DNA from: Massospora cicadina
Lineage: Eukaryota > Entomophthoromycota > Entomophthoromycetes > Entomophthorales > Entomophthoraceae
Assembly: GCA_022478985.1 (NCBI GenBank)
Contig: JAKSZP010009629.1
Coordinates: 1-64,000, forward strand
Reading direction: 5' to 3'
Length of the DNA: 64,000 nt
Shown here: in pieces, positions 46,501-55,639 of the stretch
How the letters are laid out: every line of letters starts with the position of its first letter
Numbering within the stretch: the stretch's first letter is position 1
The notes under the pieces: model-generated
Database searches by the model: none
Told to the model about the DNA's origin: nothing
Seen by the model: the letters and a program-made list of their open reading frames with translations, nothing else
Position numbers and translations under genes: made by a program

Positions 46501-47214
46501 CCGAAGAGGCCGCCCCTCTCCTCAATTCACACAAGAGGTACAGGGGCTACCCATCCATGATGGCGTGATCCCCATTCGACCCCAAGTCCTATCCAGGGTG
46601 GACTACCTGGACATGATGGACATCCCTTATTCCACTGAGACCCAAAAGACTATCTGGAAATACGCACACCATCCTCTGTTGCAGCCTCAAGTCCGCTCCC
46701 ATGTGTGGCGCTGCCTGAGGCGGGTGTATCGTACAGCTGAGCGCTCTAATGCTTTACACTCATCCTGTGTCGTGTGTGGCCAGTATGGAACGCTGTTTCA
46801 CCACCTGGAGAAGTGCCCCACCTCTAAAGTAATATGGCGCGAAGTCCAACGTCTGCTAGGCCAGGATCAAACACATCCCTTCAGTCTGTCAAGAGATATG
46901 TTTGCTTCATCAATGGCCTCCCCCTCCCACCCTCCCTCCATGCTCTGGTGGTTGCAATCGCTATGTGGACTATCCACACGATTGTCTTGGATGCCATCGC
47001 TGGATCCATCCCTACCCTCCCTGAAGCTGTCCACAGATTCCGGTCTCATTTGGTGGATCACTTTCAAGTGTGGATGTTTGGATATCTCCCACTGCGTCGC
47101 TGACAGCTGGTCTCCTCCTGGTTCCCAGTCTGGTTCATCAAATCAGACCCCTTCCTCCACACGTGCTCAATAGTGGCTACGTCCCCTACACACGTTCCCT
47201 CCCCCTTCCCATAA
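43592..47214 (+). pseudogene. LINE A4 ORF2 (endonuclease, RT, zinc finger), broken
   Basis: Starts MGETFTLGMLNIAGLKA at 43592. Endonuclease: DILAIQESHC near 43695, GDMNCWL near 43997, DHRLV near 44265. Three single-base losses (near 43950, 44130 and 44250) move the frame and then restore it. RT: 45043-45732 open, with DLANWRPISL, FLDQQKAYDRVNW, GLRQGDPLSPLL and FADDC near 45645. Stops TAG 44438, TGA 44974 and TAA 45730 are at the same codons as in A3. The zinc finger reads CVVCGQYGTLFHHLEKC near 46768. Confidence 0.9.
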
Positions 47215-47359
47215 GTGGCGTTCCCGCTGGCAACAAGAGATAGCATCGCTTCTCTGGGGTGCCTCACCTGGTACTGAGTTTTGTCTCGTCTGAGTCATAT
47301 TCTGAAGCGTCCATCCCATGGTCAGCCTTCCCCGCAATAAATTAAATTAAATTAAATTA

Positions 47360-47377
47360 AATGATATTATTTTGCCA
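47360..47377. repeat. Target copy 3 of 3 (right TSD of A4)
   Basis: AATGATATTATTTTGCCA, identical to 42061-42078 and sharing the 16-base core with 36008-36023. Confidence 0.93.
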
Positions 47378-48005
47378 CCAATAAACCTAGCAATAGGTCT
47401 CAGTTGTATCAGTTCAAGGCCAAACTGAGGTGGAAAAGAATCTGTTGAAATTTGTGCTTGAATGTGGCCAGTAGATGCCCTTGAGGTATAAACACCGGCA
47501 CCTGGCCTAATGATTAATTATCAGAAATTGAGTCTTAGTAAAAATTTAATTTTATTTAATCTTCTTTCTGGCTTTTAACTTAAGTCTCTTTTGGAGAGTG
47601 TCAGCAACCTGGATTCTTGGAATCCACAGCTTGTATCTTTGCCTGCCTTGAGAGAAAAGCCTTAATACAAAGTGAAAATTGAGCTCAATTTTGACCAGAC
47701 GAGTTGGGCCTATTTATATTCGCCTAGTGAGTTTCTGAATGGTCAAAATACTGTAAGCCACAGGCAAAATCGAGGATCAATTGGCCAAACTTCGTCCTGA
47801 TTAAGCATGCAGGATTTAATTTATTAAGCGAACAATCCTTGGAATTTAACAGTAAGGAAGGAGATTGTGTGACTCATGTTATGGGGATCATTTCTCCCTC
47901 ATTGACCTTGTGTCAATGCCTCAGCCTCTCCTGAGTCACAGCAAGTTGATCCTTCAGAATTCATATCCAGGTGCTTGAACCACAGGCCCCTAGAACTGCA
48001 TATCA
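47378..48005. other. Unassigned sequence between A4 and LINE C RT
   Basis: Resumes the host sequence left at 36007. No recognisable coding motif. Together with 35063-36007 it seems to be sequence lying between the endonuclease and RT of LINE C, perhaps another decayed insertion. Confidence 0.35.
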
Positions 48006-50720
48006 GTGACCCTCAGCTTTCTTCTAAAAAAAAAAGAAATATGTAAATTGAGCCCTGAACTCCTAAAGTGGTTTCCACTGCATGAAATCATGTGGAAGAA
48101 GGTGGTGAAGAAGCCAGATTGTATGGAAGCCATATGCACCAGTAAAATGATTGCAGATGAAAACATATCTCAAGATGAATGTAAAATCTTTGGTAGGAAG
48201 CTAGGGGACATGCATTTGAGGTATGAAACCTTCGAGAGATGCTTTTGAGAGTACCTGCAAGAAGGCTGTGAACATGGGACATCTGAATACACGGCCAATG
48301 CTTAATTTTTATGCAAAATTAATGGAAGCCTTTTGGATGGATCGCCTTAAACAAAGGAGGTCTAGGTGGGAGGAGGACTCTAACATTAATATGGCTCTAC
48401 TTCACAAAACAGTAGGTGCTTTCAGGCCCTCAGCAAGGATCTTGTCACTTCTTGATTAGGGAGTCAAGGTGAAGGATGCAGTTTGCATGACTGAAGTGGA
48501 CAAGTTTTACTATGAGTTTCTCATGGCCCCACAGATAATGACCCAGAGGAAATCAATGCACTCACAAGTGTACTGGAGGTACTGCCAATTTAGACTCAGA
48601 AGCTGCTGGTAACAAGATCCACAAGCCAGATGTGTCAGACGCTATCTGCAATGGAAACAATGACAAGGCTTCTGTGGAGGAGTTTATCTTTGATCTCTAC
48701 AAGTTGTTTTGGGCATAAATGTCTGTGATGCTTGCAGAGCTCTACAATAAACTCTTAATCTCTAATACTATCGAGCCAGCGTTTTTAAAGGTGTGGTGGT
48801 GTTGTATAAGAAGGTTGATCCTACCCTCATGGGGAACTTTCAGCCTTTGGTTCTTCTTAACGTTGACTATAAGATCTGAATAAGATCCTAATCAATCAAC
48901 TAAAGGGGGTGTGGTGGATGTTTCTGGAAGAAGAAAAATGGGTTCATCCCAGGATGTTTAATTACTGTCAATTTAAAGCTGCTTCACCTGATAAAAAATG
49001 GGCAAAACGCAGTATGATCAGAGGGGTGGCTACTATATCTTGATCAAGATAAGGCGTATGTTAAGTGAATGAAGAGTTCCTTTGAGAATTGTTGTAACAG
49101 TTGTTATCAAAGGGAGCTTGTTGAGATCGCTTAAAGTGATTTATGGGTAAGACTCATTGGTAGTCAATATCAATATGGTCTTCTACAACCTTTTTGAGGT
49201 GTAGGGACATGCGTCAGGGAGACCCTCTATCTCCCTTGTTGTTTGTTCTTGCAATAGAGACCCTTTCAATGGATCTCAGGAAGTCTGACTGGAAGAAACT
49301 TACCATCAACAAGGAAAAGTATTCACGCTCAATGTTTTTAGGTGATATGTGAATATTTGTTTGGTCATAGTAAGAAAAGATGATGATGTAAGTTCTGAAG
49401 ATGTACCAAAATGCAAGCAACGCAAGGGTCAATTTGTCAAAAATCATGGCTTGGCCCATTGGCAGAACGGTGACGTTAAATGTTGCATCAAGGAACTCAA
49501 TCCCCAGGATGCCACCGTAGAAGTAGTTTCTGCCATCAGGAGCTCCAACCCTGTGCGGGCGTTGCCACATGAAATATGGCCCAAAATCCAAAGCGACCCT
49601 AAGAAAGCAGCTTGGGAGTGGCAATGGCTCAATCTATTATTGGGGCAGATCCATTATCATGAAGACTTCATTATTTTTAAATTATAAAACATTGCCAGAT
49701 TTGTTCCACCGCTGGCATCCTTCATAAAAAGAATAAAGAGTTCAGTGATCCAGTTCATCTGGAAGGGGTGAGCATCAAAACCAGTTATTTTAACTTGTGT
49801 CAGGAGGTGAAGGATGGGGCATCAGTCTGATTAAAGCTAAGAGTATGTCAAAGCACTTCAATGAAGTGGATTCCACGGGTCACCAGGGAGGGAAGTCCAT
49901 TCGTTGGTTTCCAATAGTGGAGGTCTACCTTGCTAAGGCTTAAGAGACAAAAACAAGGATCTTGGTTAACTGGGACATCAATCAAGAGGCCATAGTGAGC
50001 GCAGGGAATCTACCAGGCTACTGGAAGGATTACTTTAGAGCTTGGCATGCACCAATGGGAGAATAGAGGGTGGAGAGTGGTGGTCCATTGATTGAGATTT
50101 GGGCAATTTCCCTTTGGGGATTAGCCTGAAGACTGGAGATGGAGGCTTATCTGCGCAAGACCTTTGAGCACTTTATGGTGAGGTTCACTGAGGGGATCTC
50201 CTTGATGGCAATGGCTGGATAGTGGAAAGGTTGAAGCAGCTAATAATGTTGCCTGTGCCTCCAAGGTTTTGGTAAGGAAGGCATTGGATGTTGTGGAAGC
50301 AACTGAACTGCCTTCTTGCTGGAGGGAAGCAATTTCTTCTCTGGCTTCATTAGAGGATGGGGAAGCTGTTCATAAGGTTGTGGAAATCAGGATCAGTGGG
50401 TGTTCCCACTAGGAAGAGAAGGCTGGAGGTACCCCAGATGGGAAAGTTTTTGTCCTTAGGGACTGGTTAAAGGGGTAGGTGGTGATAGTGTCTGCCTCTC
50501 AGAGTTCACAACTGCCAAGTTCTGGGAACTACAGAATAAAGAGTTTTTTGATGTTCTTGTCCCAGATCACTTGTGTTAGATTTTTAAGGATTTACTCGCT
50601 TATTGGATATAATTCTGCTTTCATAGTTGAGAAGAGTTTTGGCACTTTATCCTCAATTCTGCTAGGTCTCTTGAGGTATTTACTAACCGTTCTGAATCTT
50701 ACAAAACTTAAACAAAATAA
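48006..50720 (+). pseudogene. LINE C ORF2 RT and C-terminal part, heavily decayed
   Basis: RT motifs can be read in several frames: VVLYKKVDPTLMGNFQPLVL near 48795 (usual KKGDPTxxxNYRPI), ILINQL near 48887, NGFIPGC-like near 48930, LDQDKAY near 49034, and RQGDPLSPLLFVLAIETL at 49212-49265, which is the clearest. The catalytic YADD region reads FLGDM with a stop near 49338. Further on come NASNARVNLSKIMAWPIG near 49410 and WELQNKEFFDVLVPDH near 50520. Long stretches are non-coding in every frame. The motif style resembles the endonuclease at 34.7-35.06 kb, so both are assigned to one family. Confidence 0.7.
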
Positions 50721-51164
50721 ATGAATTCTTCTGGTCACTTCTTGGTATTATACCACTCCATTAGGAACTCTCCTGATGCAGGTAATAATTACAAGCTCCC
50801 TTTAACGCTTGTCTACACTTCTTAATATGAAGATAGAACTAATAGAGATTATATAAGACGGAAAAGATGATTATATGGTAAGATGATGATAATTTCATTT
50901 CAAGTCAAGGCGCCAGTATTTTAAATATCTAGGGCATCTCCTGACCATACTCCTCTTATAGATAAAATCACTAAAGCCATGCTAATCCTCTATGGATTAT
51001 GGCATTGTTTAATAAAAATCCCCAATTTAATTCAGCTCTTTTATTAACTTAATTACGATTGTTTTAGCACAATTGAAGGCAAATCTACTCTCATAATTGA
51101 GAGGATTTTAAGAGTAATATTAGCACCTCAGCGGTGTGTATTCACTTTTCAACCATCCTGATTA
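50721..51164. other. Unassigned AT-rich sequence
   Basis: No motif recognised on either strand. Confidence 0.4.
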
Positions 51165-51347
51165 GGTTTTTCCATACAGCCAACAAAATAGAAAAATTTG
51201 GGGAAAAGAAAATATGAAATTCTAATTATGACGCACCCTTAATCTGGACGTCAGCAGGCCTCTTGATAGTACTAGGTACTCCCTATTTGGGCTGTCCATG
51301 TGCAAGCACTACTGTGCCAACTACAAATATCAACATACATAAAATCC
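51165..51347 (-). repeat. Dispersed repeat R, copy 3 (inverted)
   Basis: Reverse complement of 35763-35945: it contains GTGCTTGCACATGGACAG and GGCCTGCTGACGTCC on the minus strand. Element E is inserted next to its edge. Confidence 0.75.
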
Positions 51348-51358
51348 AATATTCATTA
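51348..51358. repeat. TSD of element E, 3' side
   Basis: AATATTCATTA, identical to 52577-52587. Confidence 0.65.
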
Positions 51359-52576
51359 GTTTTAAATTTATTTGAGGTAAGCTGACCAGGGGACGAACAG
51401 TATTGATACAAAATAACGACCAAAAACACAAACCAAACACCCTAAATGAGTGGAGAAACACCAAAACAAAAGGAAAACCTAGCCAACCAGGTGTAGCAGT
51501 TGTGGACCGCTTATCCCACCATGGCGGAGGGGGAGTGGGAGGGGGTATCAGATAGATAATCAATTTCTTCTTCATTAATGAAGAGATGGACTAAAGCTGA
51601 GAGCAAAGGGTTGGGGCATCTGCAGGATGCGGGTTGAGGAAAAATGGAAAAGGGTTAAGCTGTTTGTCAAAAAGCTGGGCCTGGAGCACAGCCTCCAGGA
51701 ATTTGGCAACATGGTGTTCAGCTTGTATGCGTGCATTGGGAAGCTGGGAAAATTTAGTTATATTGGCTCTGGTGATGCGCATGGTGGGGGAAAATTCTGC
51801 CAGTGCAACAACTTGCTTGACAGCAGAGGTGGCGGTTTCCCTCAATCGTTCAATTTCCACCTTTGCAACCTCAGGGAAATTGGCAGGGTAAAATATCTTA
51901 TGTAGTCCCTCATTAAATTGAGTGACAGATTGTGCCACAGCTTTGCGAAGATGGCGGCTATCAGGAGAGGTTACAGCGGCTTCAGCAAGTTGATGGTCAC
52001 TCAAAAATGGGGTAGCGGTGGGTTTGGGGATATATTTCTTAGGTGGGTATGGGACATCGAAATCTGAAGGTAGATATGTTTCCAAAATAATTGGAAAGTT
52101 GGGAGGTGGTAAAATTTGCCCAGATTCAGTTGTTTCATCCAATAGGTCCCAGGGATTTTGATTGAGCATGATTGAATTGGAGGGATGAGGTTTTGGTTGG
52201 GTAAGTTTTGGGGCGTTATATTGGTTGGACTGAATATGGGTCCAAACCTGCTCCTGATTGGGTACATTGTTAGAAATTAAGCCAGCTTGTGATTTGGTTG
52301 CAAAAGTTTTGTTAATTTTTGAGCGTTCAGCTGGAGGGGGTGGGGGCAGCCAAAATCCCCACTCAAACGCTGATTGTGCGGCCCCATGTGTGGGCTTGGC
52401 GGATTTCGCCTCTTTTGAATTGAAGCTACAGTTTTTTGGAATAATCCAACTCATGGTAGAGGGGACAAATGGTGCAGCCGTTGTCAACATGAGCCCAAAA
52501 TAAGTGATCTGGTTCAGATGGGATATGGGCACATGGAGGGATGTGCTGGGCTACGGTTGGCTGGTGGGGGGTAATG
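51359..52576 (-). mobile_element. Element E: compact element with own ORF and a LINE A-like tail
   Basis: A 1.2 kb unit on the minus strand bounded by an 11 bp direct repeat. It begins CATTACCCCCCACCAGCC, has one ORF for most of its length, and ends GTCCCCTGGTCAGCTTACC then TCAAATAAATTTAAAAC. That end closely matches the last 40 bases of LINE A1 (ATCCCCTGGTCAGCCTTCC then TTACAATAAATTTAA). The rest shows no similarity to LINE A that I can see. The simplest reading is a non-autonomous element that took over LINE A's 3' recognition end, so that LINE A RT can copy it. Confidence 0.68.
51591..52532 (-). CDS. Element E ORF, 313 codons, function unknown
   Basis: The longest intact minus-strand ORF in the window. 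It could start at the first Met (52532) or at an internal Met about 26 codons later (MSWIIPKNC). The first half is Pro-, Asn- and Gln-rich (WLPPPPPAERSK). The second half is predicted helical, with a run resembling a coiled coil (EVAKVEIERLRETATSAVKQ) and a basic patch (MRITRANITKF). It has no zinc knuckle, RT or endonuclease motif. By size and position it may be an ORF1-like RNA-binding or packaging protein. An uninterrupted frame of this length in such decayed surroundings suggests recent insertion or selection. Complementary + strand ORFs look like shadows. Confidence 0.6.
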   Translation of the reverse strand: MPISHLNQITYFGLMLTTAAPFVPSTMSWIIPKNCSFNSKEAKSAKPTHGAAQSAFEWGFWLPPPPPAERSKINKTFATKSQAGLISNNVPNQEQVWTHIQSNQYNAPKLTQPKPHPSNSIMLNQNPWDLLDETTESGQILPPPNFPIILETYLPSDFDVPYPPKKYIPKPTATPFLSDHQLAEAAVTSPDSRHLRKAVAQSVTQFNEGLHKIFYPANFPEVAKVEIERLRETATSAVKQVVALAEFSPTMRITRANITKFSQLPNARIQAEHHVAKFLEAVLQAQLFDKQLNPFPFFLNPHPADAPTLCSQL

Positions 52577-52587
52577 AATATTCATTA
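52577..52587. repeat. TSD of element E, 5' side
   Basis: AATATTCATTA, identical to 51348-51358. Confidence 0.65.
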
Positions 52588-52880
52588 ATCTTAATTTGCA
52601 TTAAATTCTGTTTGCAATTAAGTTTATGCCATAAACCCACTTATTTCACCCAAGCGGATCCCATAATCAGTCATAATGATATTATATCATAGTTATCATT
52701 GGCTATGATAATCAATTTGTTAAATGCAATCAAGGAGGCTTTGAGGTGAATATGATTTAGTAGATTATATAGATAAATTAGAAAGAATCAAAGGATACAT
52801 CAATGGGAGTAATCTATCAGCACTAATGGTTTTCTTAAAGTATTATTTTTTTCAACCATCAAAATCTAACAAGTTGTAAA
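52588..52880. other. Unassigned AT-rich sequence
   Basis: Nothing recognised apart from short A/T palindromes such as TATCATAG...CTATGATA near 52686-52711. Confidence 0.4.
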
Positions 52881-53745
52881 AAGCGACATAGCCTGATGGA
52901 CCTGTGGGGGAGGAGGGTTAAGAGATGCTGGTCTATAACAGTTTAGAACTTTATATTCCAACTACGCAGTAACATCTTGGCCACTGTGGTGACTTGATGC
53001 AAGTGGAGTAAGCATAAGTAGAATAACTTTCTGTATGTTTGTGAGATATGTGGAGGGGAGGATATTAAAAACATATCTTCACGGAGCTTCAGAAGTGGAT
53101 GCTGTGTGGAGAAATGTTCTCCTGTGGTATGAAGCATACCAACCAGGGTGTTAGTTAACCTCTGGTTATCTTACAAGGCCAGATATCCTGATTGTGTATG
53201 CTCCTGAAAGTCTGCTTGCAGATAAGGAGGGGTTCAGGGTTTGGCGTATGATATGGGGGAGGTAATGTATGTTATATGGCTTGCCAGAAGCCAGAATTAC
53301 TTACATTCCGAAGGAATCTAAGTGTTAAGCTCCTTGACCGTAGTTTCAATGGTTATAAATAGTTATGGAAATCTATGACAATCCTCTTTTTCTCGAGTAA
53401 GTCTAATTTGGGAGTCAGTATGGTCTCATTCCTTGTAATAAGGAATATGAGGCATAACTCTGAACTGTTTGGGTAGCCTTTGCTACCTGGTATACCAATC
53501 AGTAAGGAATATGTCAGTTTTGGGGTGATGTGAGCCACCACACTCAAGGTAAGGCTCACATTTATGGCGCTTAAACTCATGCAGCCAATGAAATGGAAGC
53601 AGTAACCCAGGTTTTATCCCACAAAGTTTCCTGCATTGGGTGCCCTTATGGGCACATAAAAAACTAAAAAAAGATCTAATGATCAGTTCAGCAATCATTG
53701 CCAATTAAACAGGTTATTGGAATTATGATTGGCTCCTTACCAACC
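52881..53745 (+). pseudogene. Possible LINE ORF2 C-terminal relic
   Basis: Broken readings on the + strand (EVDAVWRNVLLWYEAYQPGC near 53090, PDILIVYAPESLLADKEGF near 53183, SCIGCPYGH near 53630) have the Trp- and Cys-bearing style of the region around the zinc finger of LINE ORF2. It may be the end of LINE C, separated by element E and other sequence. No single motif is decisive. Confidence 0.25.
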
Positions 53746-54044
53746 TACTAGCACCCAATATTAAATCCTTAAATATCATATTATCTCAGCCTGCAGCCTA
53801 GCAAAGTGAATCATAAAAAGTATATTTTTTATCTGCATTACCTTTTCAATTGCATAAAAACATCACTAGTGGATTCAGTTGTTATTTATCCTCAGTGTTT
53901 GTTCACGTTTTGGCTCTATTAGGCTACATTATTACAGGGTAAATCCTCAAGGTTAATGCCTTAATTTCATTAGTCTTCAGAATATTTTTACAATATACTA
54001 TATATTCTTGAGGGCAGTAACATAATGAAAATTGGGTGCTGCTA
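53746..54044. other. Unassigned AT-rich sequence
   Basis: No motif recognised. Confidence 0.4.
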
Positions 54045-54224
54045 ACTTTCTCTCGCAAAGCTCACTTTTAAATTAAAAAGTGACCAGCACAAGACTAGCA
54101 AGAACACTCCGCCTGCTAATGAGCTAGTGTTTCTATAGAGCAGTACCCCACAGCCGACCTAGCGCAAGTAGCTCCTTCCACCCATCTGTGCTAAACACAA
54201 AGAAACGGAAGGCTTGCTTATGCC

Positions 54225-54270
54225 AAATATGCCATTAATAAAAAATATGCCATTAATAAAAAATATGCCA
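54225..54270. repeat. Short tandem repeat, 18 bp unit, 2.6 copies
   Basis: AAATATGCCATTAATAAA at 54225-54242 and 54243-54260, then a partial third copy AAATATGCCA. The copies are identical. It lies just before an ATG (54272) in the putative leader of LINE D. Confidence 0.9.
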
Positions 54271-54271
54271 A

Positions 54272-54570
54272 GATGGACAAAGAACAATCTGGACAACTTC
54301 CCACTGATACAGACCAACGCTCAACAGACAACAACTGCTTAACCAATAACAAATTAGCAACAACATGTATGACAAAAAACGCTCAATTAAGCTCAAGAAC
54401 CCAGCAATAAACGTGGTAAATAAAATTGACTCCACAGGATTGGTTTCTGCCTTAAACTGTCAGGAAAACAGCAAGCTATTTTTAGATCATCCTGCCAGCT
54501 TAAATGCTGAAGCACCCAAATGGCAAACCCGAATGCTCGTGGCACTGCTGCTGGTACAAAATTTATGAAA
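54272..54570 (+). pseudogene. Possible start of LINE D ORF1
   Basis: ATG at 54272 opens a 45-codon frame (MDKEQSGQLPTDTDQ...) that ends at a TAA; a second frame runs 54365-54568. The sequence is hydrophilic and Gln/Thr/Asn-rich, like LINE ORF1 N-termini. Placed here only because of the 5' motif and position. Confidence 0.3.
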
Positions 54571-55069
54571 CTAAGAAGGTATTCCGCTATTGAGTGCCCA
54601 TAAGCCATAAACGTGTATAGGCACCTAGCAAAGTATCAGATGAACACGGCCATGAATCCTAAGGGTTGTTTGAATACAGGCGGAAAGGGAAATTTAGTTT
54701 TAAGCATAAAAACTGGAATTGGGTAGAGGGTTTTATTGGGAAGATAAGTAGAGAAAATTGACCAATATTTTTCTCAGTGCAATGCAACTGATTAAATAGT
54801 GTTCATTTGGTAATGGGTCAAATCATGGATCAGGGCCCTCAAATTTGATCTAACCTGGTGAGTTTTTGGTGGAGGGGTGAATGATTTTAATTAGAACTGA
54901 CAACTAAGGATTTGGCAGCAGGCTGAGTCACTATCTTTTCTTTACGAAAGCCTGGACCAATGATTAACTGCGTTTATGTTAGTTGACACAATGGCATCTA
55001 GCCTGATGGGCAAAGGGGATCCTCAGGGCTACCCCACATAGAGGCGATCCCAATTAGTTGTAAACAGGT
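54571..55069. other. Unassigned sequence within LINE D
   Basis: No coding signal on +. On the minus strand AATAAA at about 54728-54733 could be the poly(A) signal for the unit carrying the 55070-55576 ORF. Confidence 0.3.
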
Positions 55070-55576
55070 TCAGGATGGCCAACCCACCCATGCCCAGTTG
55101 CTGTGGCATTTATTTGTCCAAATTAGTTGTATCAGGCACAAATCTTGATCTTGAACTGGGGGTTTCAAATTATTGGCAACAGTCCCCAATGATTTCGAAG
55201 GCAATTTGGCAACAGCAATTGTATTACTTTTCATCTTGATGTCATCTACGATTCTGGCTGATAATTCTCTAAATGTCTCTTTCCAAATATTGGGTTTCCA
55301 ATCATCAGGCTTTATTCCCATTAATTTTGGACATTTTGTCTTTGATTCAATAATTTTGGCGCAGATTTTATCAATTTGGCTGACAAGTTCAGCAGAGGTA
55401 AGCATGGAAACTGTGGGAGATCTCATAGGGAGCGCTGTAACCCAGCGCTTGTCTACCACATGGGCAAGGTTGCCCTGGGTGATGAGGAGGACAGATGCCT
55501 TCTTTGGACCCTTCTTATAGGGAATGGGAAAATCTCCTGATCCACACAAAGGGGACGTTTCCCTGAACTTACACAA
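55070..55576 (-). CDS. Minus-strand ORF of 168 codons, unknown
   Basis: An uninterrupted frame antisense to the surrounding LINE D. It has mixed, globular-looking composition with a helical segment (SAELVSQIDKICAKIIESK, then WKETFRELSARIVDDIKM). No known domain recognised. Its style (Pro-rich start, then amphipathic helices) recalls the element E ORF, but I can show no clear homology. It may belong to a second E-like insertion of about 1 kb, with AATAAA on the minus strand near 54730. The + strand ORF at 55173-55520 overlaps it and is more likely the shadow. Confidence 0.35.
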   Translation of the reverse strand: MCKFRETSPLCGSGDFPIPYKKGPKKASVLLITQGNLAHVVDKRWVTALPMRSPTVSMLTSAELVSQIDKICAKIIESKTKCPKLMGIKPDDWKPNIWKETFRELSARIVDDIKMKSNTIAVAKLPSKSLGTVANNLKPPVQDQDLCLIQLIWTNKCHSNWAWVGWPS

Positions 55577-55639
55577 ACCCTATGATTGACAACACCCTTG
55601 GGGCGCATGAAGCAATACTGAGAACATTGGCATCAGGGA

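Larger units (their letters stand above)
42079..47359 (+). mobile_element. LINE A4, young copy stacked on LINE B
   Basis: Full-length LINE A of about 5.28 kb. It begins ACTTTTCTTTCTCGTTACAA and ends in an (ATTAA)n-type run after CGCAATAAATTAAATTAA. The 18 bp TSD is perfect. Close to A3 over its whole length, sharing several ORF2 lesions, with a few private frameshifts. Confidence 0.96.

Noticed and set aside
49214..49624. 136-codon minus-strand ORF
   Set aside because: Antisense to LINE C RT; the + strand at its edge reads RQGDPLSPLLFVLAIE. Treated as a shadow.
51627..51905. Plus-strand ORFs of 85-92 codons inside element E
   Set aside because: They overlap the 313-codon minus-strand ORF and show no motif; likely shadows.
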